64,000 bases of DNA from Dyella_A sp035685805 (GTDB taxonomy: Bacteria > Pseudomonadota > Gammaproteobacteria > Xanthomonadales > Rhodanobacteraceae), in assembly GCF_035685805.1 (NCBI RefSeq), contig NZ_DASSAB010000013.1, forward strand, positions 18,948 through 82,947, written 5' to 3'. Every line of letters begins with the position of its first letter. The first letter of the stretch is position 1. The notes beneath the pieces were generated by a model that saw only the letters and a list, made by a program, of their open reading frames with translations, did not search any database and was not told where the DNA came from. Shown here piece by piece: positions 58,205-64,000 of this stretch. A program made the position numbers and the translations under genes.

Positions 58205-59364
58205 GCGGCGCTCTCGATGGCCCGCGGCGCAGCGCGGTCGATCGCCAGCGGCACGCACAGCTCCAGCGCGGTGCCCCTGCGCGGCGGCGAGTCGATGCTG
58301 AGCGTGCCGCCCAGCGCGCGCACGCGTTCGCGCATGCCGCTGACGCCGTTGCCGTGCGCGGCCAGTCCGCCGCATCCGTTGTCGCTGATCCGCATCCTGA
58401 GTTCGCCTTGCTCGCTGGAAATGTCGATGCGCGCCTCGGTCGCGCGCGCATGCCGATGAATATTCGTCACCGCCTCGCGCAGCACCAGCGCCAGTGGCGC
58501 CTCGACCGCATGGGGCATCGGTGCCAGGTTGTCGCAGCCGGCGCAGCCGAGCACGATGCCGGAGGCCTCCAGCATCAGCCGCGCCGAGAGCAGTTCGGCG
58601 GCCAGATCGCCGCGGCGCATGCCGGTGACCGCCGCGCGTACCTCGCCCAGCGCATGGCGGGCGACGCGCTCCACCTCCTCCATCTCGCGCTGCGCCGAAG
58701 GCGGGTCGCGAAGCGCCAGCTTGCGCGCCAGTTCGGACTTGAGCGCCACCAGCGACAGCGTGTGGCCGAGCAGGTCGTGCAGGTCGCGCCCGATGCGCTC
58801 GCGCTCGGCCAGCGTCGCCAGCCGGCGTACCTCGTCCTGCGACAGCCGCAGGGCGGCATCGCGGCGCACGCCGCGGATGTAGATCAGGTTGCCGAACCCG
58901 CCGAACACCGCGGCCAGCGGCATCGCCAGCAGCATGCTCTGCGGGGTGCCGGTGAAGGCCACCATGGCGGCAGTCGCGGCGAAGCCTGCGATGGTCGTGC
59001 CGATCCACGCCCGCGGCGACGGATGCAGGCCCATGGTGACGCCCGCGACGATCAGGTAGATCACCGCGCCCTGGTTGAACGGTGCGAGCGCCAGCGCGGT
59101 GAGCACCAGCCCGGCGGCATGCAGCGGCATCCGGCGCACCGGCCGGATGTACATGCACACGTAGAAGCCCAGGTACGGCACCAGCGACAGCACAGTGGCC
59201 GGCAGCCAGTAGTGCTCAGAGCCGGCGACCATCGGAAACTTGACCAGCGCAACGATCGAAAACACCTGCAGGCCCGCCTGCCAGCGCAGGTACAGCGGCG
59301 AGCGCAGCTGGCCCAGCAGCGACTGCGGATGGGGCCGGAACAGCCGATGAAACCAGGCGCTCAC
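58201..59364 (-). CDS. DesK-type sensor histidine kinase (first of pair)
   Basis: 387 residues. About five or six membrane helices in the first 150 residues, without an extra sensor domain, then HisKA_3 dimerisation (EVRRLATLAERERIGRDLHDLLGHTLSLVALKSELARKL, phosphorylated His in DLHD) and HATPase_c. The DesK class senses membrane state or antibiotics at the membrane. Overlaps both the second kinase and the regulator by ATGA. Confidence 0.94.
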   Translation of the reverse strand: MSAWFHRLFRPHPQSLLGQLRSPLYLRWQAGLQVFSIVALVKFPMVAGSEHYWLPATVLSLVPYLGFYVCMYIRPVRRMPLHAAGLVLTALALAPFNQGAVIYLIVAGVTMGLHPSPRAWIGTTIAGFAATAAMVAFTGTPQSMLLAMPLAAVFGGFGNLIYIRGVRRDAALRLSQDEVRRLATLAERERIGRDLHDLLGHTLSLVALKSELARKLALRDPPSAQREMEEVERVARHALGEVRAAVTGMRRGDLAAELLSARLMLEASGIVLGCAGCDNLAPMPHAVEAPLALVLREAVTNIHRHARATEARIDISSEQGELRMRISDNGCGGLAAHGNGVSGMRERVRALGGTLSIDSPPRRGTALELCVPLAIDRAAPRAIESAA

Positions 59365-60581
59365 GCCGCACTCCGGCCAGTGGCGTCCAGCGCAGGCACA
59401 GGCGCAACGGCGCGCACGCTCTCGCGCAGCGCAGCGTGAGCCAGCGAAGCCGACGGCACGGTGGTGCGCACCCGCAGGCAGGTGCCGCGGCCTGCCGGGG
59501 AGTCGATCTGCAGCGTCCCGCCGAGCCCGTTCACGCGCTCGCGCATGCCGGCCAGTCCATTGCCCTCCAGCACCAGCCCGCCGCGGCCGTTGTCGGCCAC
59601 CTCGAGCAGCACGTCGGCCGCTTCGATTGACAGCGCGATCCGCGCCTGGCTGGCGCGGGCGTGGCGCACGATGTTGGTCGACGCCTCGCGGATCACCAGC
59701 GCCAGCGCACGCTCGACCTGCTCGGGCAACTGCAGCGCCGGCAGCTGGTAATCCAGATGCACGCCCGACGCGCCCAGCAGCAGCCGGGCGGAGGCCAGCT
59801 CGGCAGCCAGGTCGGTGGCGCGGATGCCGGTGACCGCCGCGCGCACCTCGGCCAGCGCGTGGCGCGCCACGGCCTCGGCCTCGCTCATCTCGCGGCGGGC
59901 GGCCTCACTGTCGCGATCGAACAGCTTGCGCGACAGCTCCAGCTTCAGCGTGATCAGCGACAGCGTGTGGCCGAGCAGGTCGTGCAGGTCGCGGCCGATG
60001 CGTTCGCGCTCGGCGGTGGCGGCAAGTCGGCGCACCTCGTCGTGCGACAGGCGCAGCTCCGCATCCTTCTCCTCGCTGGTGCGCTCGGCGTTGACGACCA
60101 GGCCGATGATCAGCGTGACGATGGGAATGGTGAAGGTGGCCTGCCACGGGTAGTGCAGCAGCCACGCCTCGCCCAGCAGCGCGACATTGAGGCCCAGCAG
60201 CGTGAGCAGGTAGCCACGCAGGCGCATGCTGCACACGCGCAGCATCACGCAGCCGAACACGAAGTAGGTCATGCCGCTGGGGTACCAGGGCAGCATCGCC
60301 ATGCACAGCGCCACCATGGCGAAGGCGTAGTTGCGCGAAACGCGCCGCGATGCCACGCAGCACATCGCGTAGAGCCACAGGAACAACGGGTACGAGGCGA
60401 GCGTCAGCGCAACCCAGCGCAGGTTCCACGAGTCGCGATCGAACACCGGGGTGATGAACAGCCAGGCGGTCCACAGCAGGTGCACCGCATCGACCCACGG
60501 CGACTTGCCCTTGGCGATGCTCTGCGCGACCAGCGAGTCGGGGGCCGGGCGCATCCACGGGGGCAGGCTCAGGAAACGCAT
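59361..60581 (-). CDS. DesK-type sensor histidine kinase (second of pair)
   Basis: 406 residues from ATG 60581. Same layout as its neighbour: about five helices, HisKA_3 (RRLAATAERERIGRDLHDLLGHTLSLITLKLELSRKL) and HATPase_c (REASTNIVRHARAS; DNGRGG; GNGLAGMRERV). The two kinases are paralogues (GRDLHDLLGHTLSL identical) but diverge strongly in their membrane parts, so they may sense different signals or form heterodimers. Only one regulator is encoded beside them. A C-terminal extension of about 25 residues (SARAVAPVPALDATGRSAA-like) follows the ATPase domain. Confidence 0.94.
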   Translation of the reverse strand: MRFLSLPPWMRPAPDSLVAQSIAKGKSPWVDAVHLLWTAWLFITPVFDRDSWNLRWVALTLASYPLFLWLYAMCCVASRRVSRNYAFAMVALCMAMLPWYPSGMTYFVFGCVMLRVCSMRLRGYLLTLLGLNVALLGEAWLLHYPWQATFTIPIVTLIIGLVVNAERTSEEKDAELRLSHDEVRRLAATAERERIGRDLHDLLGHTLSLITLKLELSRKLFDRDSEAARREMSEAEAVARHALAEVRAAVTGIRATDLAAELASARLLLGASGVHLDYQLPALQLPEQVERALALVIREASTNIVRHARASQARIALSIEAADVLLEVADNGRGGLVLEGNGLAGMRERVNGLGGTLQIDSPAGRGTCLRVRTTVPSASLAHAALRESVRAVAPVPALDATGRSAA

Positions 60582-60622
60582 GGCTCGGGTCCGCTCGGCG
60601 CGACGTGCAGTGGCTGGAACCA

Positions 60623-61423
60623 TCAGCCTAACCGCCGCAGCCGGCGCGTCGCCAGCGCCAGGAACACCGCCGCGAAACCGGCCAGCGCCAGCACGTGACC
60701 CAGCAGCGGCCCCTTGCCCATGCCGACCGCGGCGAGCGTGAGCTGGTTGAGGTGGTAGCTCGGCCACACCGGTGCCAGCGACTGCAGGAACTTCGGCAGC
60801 ATCGACAGCGGCAGCCACAGGCCGGACAGGAACGCCATCGGCAGGTAGACCAGGTTGAGCAGGCCGGGGGCGCCCTGGCCCTTGATCAGCGTGCCCACGA
60901 ACATGCCCAGCGCGCAGAACGGCAGCACGCCGAACGCCCCGGTGGCCAGCATCGCCCCCATCCGCAGCGGCGACAGCGTGACGCCGCCCAGGGTCAGCCC
61001 GATCGCCAGCAACAGCACCACCACGAGGCTGGCGCAGACCATTGCCATCACCATCTTGCCCAGCAGGTAGGCGCCCGGCGGCATCGGCAGCGCCCGCTTC
61101 AGGGTGAGCAACCCACCGTCGCGCTCGAGCGCCAGCGAGGTGCCGAAGCCGAACAGGCCGGGGCCGATCACGCCGAAGGTGGTGTAGCTGGCCAGCAGGT
61201 AGCGCGACGCGTCGGAGCCGGGATGGTTCAGCAGCACGCCGAACATCAGGTAGAAGACGGTGGAGAACAGCGTCATCGGCAGCACGAACGACGGCGCGCG
61301 CAGGTAGCGCAGGCACTCGCTGCGGATCTCGGCAAGGTAGGCGCCAAGCACCCGGCGCGGCGCCATCGGCACGCTGGCGCCGGGCCCGCGGGTGGTGGGC
61401 AGGGGGGTGGCGGAGAGGTTCAT
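60623..61423 (-). CDS. ABC-2 type transporter permease
   Basis: 266 residues from ATG 61423. Six helices with the ABC-2 pattern: YLRAPSFVLPMTLFSTVFYLMFGVLL, YLLASYTTFGVIGPGLFGFGTSLALERDGGLLTLKRALPMPPGAYLLGKMV, LNLVYLPMAFLSGLWLPLSMLP. Forms an exporter with the upstream ATPase. Its ATG shares a base with the ATPase stop codon (TGATG). Confidence 0.94.
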   Translation of the reverse strand: MNLSATPLPTTRGPGASVPMAPRRVLGAYLAEIRSECLRYLRAPSFVLPMTLFSTVFYLMFGVLLNHPGSDASRYLLASYTTFGVIGPGLFGFGTSLALERDGGLLTLKRALPMPPGAYLLGKMVMAMVCASLVVVLLLAIGLTLGGVTLSPLRMGAMLATGAFGVLPFCALGMFVGTLIKGQGAPGLLNLVYLPMAFLSGLWLPLSMLPKFLQSLAPVWPSYHLNQLTLAAVGMGKGPLLGHVLALAGFAAVFLALATRRLRRLG

Positions 61424-62346
61424 CAGGCGGCTTCCTTGGTCACGGCGGTATCGGTGCGAGTCAGCGCGCTGAACGCTTCGGCCAGGCCGGCGCGACGCAC
61501 TTCCAGTTCGGACAGCGCGCTGTCCGCGTCGAGCAGGCGGCGCAGCACCGGCTCGGCCACCGCCGTGGTCACGACCAGCCGGCTGCCTTCGCGCACGGCA
61601 TCGGCCACGCCGCTCCAGCGGGCGATGGCTGCTTCGTCCAGATCGCTGATGCAGCGGATGCGGGTGAGCGCCACATGGGCGCGCAGGTCGTCGACGCTGC
61701 CTTCGGTGAGCACGCGGCCGCGGTCGATCACCACCACGCGCTGGGCCAGCGCCTCGGCCTCCTCCAGGTAGTGCGTGGTGAGCACCACGGCGCATCCTTG
61801 CGCCACCACCGTGCGCATGGCGGCCCACAGCCGCTCGCGCGCGTCGATGTCCATGCCGACGGTGGGCTCGTCCAGAAACAGCAGTTCGGGCCGGCCGCAC
61901 AGCGCCAGGGCGAACTGCACCCGCCGCTGCTGGCCGCCGGAAAGCTTGCCGTAGGGGCGCTTGAGCAGGTCGGTGACGCCGGCCAGTTCGGCGCTCTCGG
62001 CCAAAGGCCGTGGATCGGGGTAGTAGCTGGCGGTGAGGCGCAGCAGCTCGCTCACGGTCAGCGTCGCCGGCAGCACGGCGGACTGCAGCATCACGCCGAT
62101 GCGCCGACGCGCCTCCGCCCGCTGCGGGTCGGTGCCAAACAATGTGGCCTGCCCCGCCTGCGGGCGGATCAGCCCCAGCAGCAGCGCCACGCTGGTGCTC
62201 TTGCCGGCCCCGTTGGGGCCCAGCAGCGCCAGCAGTTCGCCCGGGCGCACGGCCAGGTCCAGCCGATCCAGCGCGGTGACGGCGCCGTAGCGCAGGGTGA
62301 CTCCGGCCAGGGCAGCGACGGGTACGGGGGTAGCGGGGACGTTCAT
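61423..62346 (-). CDS. ABC transporter ATP-binding protein (ABC-2 exporter)
   Basis: 307 residues. Walker A LGPNGAGKSTSVALLLG, signature LSGGQQRRVQFALAL, Walker B ELLFLDEPTVGMD, H-loop TTHYLEEAEALA. A C-terminal regulatory domain of about 85 residues (DR-A/CcmA-type) follows. It heads the operon ATPase-permease-kinase-kinase-regulator. The transported molecule is unknown; drug/lipid export with membrane-stress sensing is typical for such operons. Confidence 0.95.
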   Translation of the reverse strand: MNVPATPVPVAALAGVTLRYGAVTALDRLDLAVRPGELLALLGPNGAGKSTSVALLLGLIRPQAGQATLFGTDPQRAEARRRIGVMLQSAVLPATLTVSELLRLTASYYPDPRPLAESAELAGVTDLLKRPYGKLSGGQQRRVQFALALCGRPELLFLDEPTVGMDIDARERLWAAMRTVVAQGCAVVLTTHYLEEAEALAQRVVVIDRGRVLTEGSVDDLRAHVALTRIRCISDLDEAAIARWSGVADAVREGSRLVVTTAVAEPVLRRLLDADSALSELEVRRAGLAEAFSALTRTDTAVTKEAA

Positions 62347-62638
62347 TCAGGCCTCCTCGATGTGAGGCAACCGTAGGCTCCACAAGGGCTTGCGGCCACT
62401 CGCGGCCATCACGCATCGCGCCTGACAGCCGTCATGCGGGGTACCGGGAAAGTCGCCCGCGCGCTATCCTCGGGGGATGCCTGAAGCCCGTCAGCCCTTA
62501 TGCGGCGGTGCATCAGACGGCCTGCGGGCCTGCGGGAAGGCGCTCCGGCGACGGTGCAGCGGTCCCGCCCACATCAGCCATCCGTCGGCCTGCTTCGCGT
62601 TGGGAGCGAGGCGCCGGCGGAAGACGAGGAGGAGCGTT

Positions 62639-64000
62639 ATGCACGTCATTGAACAGTTGCGCGAACTGCGCGAATTCGGCGGCAAGCCGCGGACCACCGG
62701 CCTGGACGATGCCAGCATCGAGCGCATGGCCGCCGTCGACCCGATGCTCGGCCAGGTGGTCTCCGACGCGCTGGCGCGCCACCGCGAGTTGCGCGCCGAC
62801 CTGGCCGACTTCCTGAAGCTGGACGAGAGCGAGCAGCTCGACCAGGCGCAGGCCGGCTACGTCAATTTCTACCCGGACGACGCGATCAACCCCTACCTGC
62901 CGGCCGCCGCACGCGGCCCGTGGATCGTCACCTTGAAGGGCGCGGTGATCCACGACAACGGCGGCTACGGCATGCTCGGCTTCGGCCACAACGAGCCGGC
63001 CATCCTGGAGGCGATGAGCCGTCCGCAGGTGATGGCCAACGTGATGACCCCGAGCGTGGCGCAGCTGCGCATGAACGAGGCGCTGCGCAAGGAAATCGGC
63101 CGCAACCGCGGCGGCTTCCCGTTCTCGCGCCTGCTGTGCCTGAACTCGGGTTCGGAAGCGGTAAGCCTGGCCGGCCGCTTCGCTGACGTGAACACCAAGC
63201 TGATGACCGACGAAGGCGGACCGCACGCGGGCCGCAAGATCCGTCGCATCGCCGTGCGTGGCGCCTTCCACGGCCGCACCGAGCTGCCGGCGCTGTACTC
63301 GGATTCCACCCGCAAGACCTACCTGGCCCACCTGGGCAGCTTCAAGTACCACAACGACCAGTTGCTGATCGTCGAGCCGTACAGCGTGGACAGCCTCAAG
63401 CAGGCGTTCGCCGAGGCGGACAAGCAGGGCTGGCACATCGAGGCGATGTTCCTCGAACCGGTGATGGGCGAAGGCGACCCGGGCCGCGCAGTGACGCCGG
63501 AGTTCTACGCCGCCGCGCGCGAGCTGACCAAGGCGCACGGCACGCTGCTGCTGGTGGACTCGATCCAGGCCGGCCTGCGCGCCCACGGCGTGCTGTCGAT
63601 CGTCGACTACCCGGGCTTCGAAGGCATGGAAGCGCCGGACATGGAAACCTACTCCAAGGCGCTCAACGGCGGCCAGTACCCGCTGTCGGTGCTCGCGGTG
63701 AACGAGCGCGCCGCGGCCCTGTACCGCAAGGGCGTGTACGGCAACACCATGACCACCAACCCGCGCGCGCTCGACATCGCCGCCACGGTGCTGGGCGCGC
63801 TGACCCCGGAGCTGCGCGCCAACATCCGCACCCGCGGCCAGGAGTGCGTGGACAAGCTCGGCAAGCTCAAGGACGAGCTCGGCGGCCTGATCTCCAAGGT
63901 CCAGGGCACCGGCCTGCTGTTCTCGTGCGAGCTCGCGTCGGGCTTCAAGTGCTACGGCGGCGGCTCGACCGAGGAGTTCATGCGCGAGCACGGCATGGGC
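62639..64000 (+). CDS. Class III PLP-dependent aminotransferase, truncated by window end
   Basis: 454 residues visible, no stop inside the window. ATG 62639 follows GAGGAGGAG. Motifs: NSGSEAVSLAGRFA (phosphate binding, about 169), GAFHGRTELPALYS, DSIQAG (Asp307 holds the pyridine nitrogen) and YSKALNGGQYP (Lys340 is the PLP lysine). The extra N-terminal 90 residues (IEQLRELREFGGKPRTTGLDDAS...) are longer than in most class III enzymes. It is a fold-type I ornithine/lysine/GABA-type enzyme; the substrate cannot be told from what is seen. Confidence 0.9.
   Translation, partial: MHVIEQLRELREFGGKPRTTGLDDASIERMAAVDPMLGQVVSDALARHRELRADLADFLKLDESEQLDQAQAGYVNFYPDDAINPYLPAAARGPWIVTLKGAVIHDNGGYGMLGFGHNEPAILEAMSRPQVMANVMTPSVAQLRMNEALRKEIGRNRGGFPFSRLLCLNSGSEAVSLAGRFADVNTKLMTDEGGPHAGRKIRRIAVRGAFHGRTELPALYSDSTRKTYLAHLGSFKYHNDQLLIVEPYSVDSLKQAFAEADKQGWHIEAMFLEPVMGEGDPGRAVTPEFYAAARELTKAHGTLLLVDSIQAGLRAHGVLSIVDYPGFEGMEAPDMETYSKALNGGQYPLSVLAVNERAAALYRKGVYGNTMTTNPRALDIAATVLGALTPELRANIRTRGQECVDKLGKLKDELGGLISKVQGTGLLFSCELASGFKCYGGGSTEEFMREHGMG

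Overview
The window is high-GC chromosomal DNA from a gammaproteobacterium. Gene content and order point to the Xanthomonadales, most likely the Rhodanobacteraceae (Rhodanobacter/Dyella/Frateuria type). The main clues are a Pseudomonas/Xanthomonas-style fliLMNOPQR-flhBA-flhFG-fliA-cheYZA-motCD operon and a sedentary chromosomal integron whose attC sites have the GCCTAAC...GTTAGGC form seen in xanthomonads. Species identity is inference; no rRNA or tRNA gene was seen.

Layout. (1) 1-12.7 kb is housekeeping and accessory chromosome: a secreted M4 metalloprotease with two PPC domains, SufT, a small membrane protein, a proton-translocating transhydrogenase whose genes are split (pntAB-pntB and pntAA flank an ECF sigma factor / membrane protein / DUF3106 module), cytidine deaminase, nitroreductase, 5'-3' exonuclease, a NUDIX hydrolase, a small exported protein behind a CRP-type site, and an aspartic-protease-like protein. 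(2) 12.7-24.9 kb, minus strand, is a complete chemotaxis cluster: STAS-cheY-cheA-MCP-cheW / cheW-MCP-cheR-cheD-cheB-MCP-STAS, with sigma-28 type promoters at both transcription starts. A divergent sigma-28 type promoter faces fliK and an FlhB-C-terminal-like gene (25.1-26.6 kb). (3) 26.7-35.8 kb is a chromosomal integron: an intact-looking integrase (intI, minus strand), an attI junction at 27889, then about 15 single-gene cassettes on the plus strand, each closed by a 50-63 bp attC site, and decayed remnants beyond 34.7 kb. Most cassette products are small membrane or exported proteins of unknown function. (4) 35.8-38.1 kb holds a few plus-strand genes (membrane proteins, YfcE-like phosphoesterase, DUF4259). 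(5) 38.2-54.5 kb, minus strand, is one long flagellar/chemotaxis operon that starts at a sigma-54 type promoter before fliL and ends with motC-motD-cheW. (6) 54.7-64 kb holds queA, a MATE transporter, an ABC exporter with two tandem DesK-type kinases and one LuxR-type regulator, and the 5' part of a class III aminotransferase cut by the window edge.

How it fits together. Both minus-strand clusters belong to flagellar motility. FlhF/FlhG place the flagellum, FliA is the sigma-28 that should read the promoters of the chemotaxis cluster, FliK/FlhB/FlhX control export, and CheA/CheY/CheZ/CheB/CheR/CheD process signals from three receptors. The integron sits between these clusters, so a recombination platform that gathers small unknown genes lies inside the motility region. 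This is the most unusual feature of the window.
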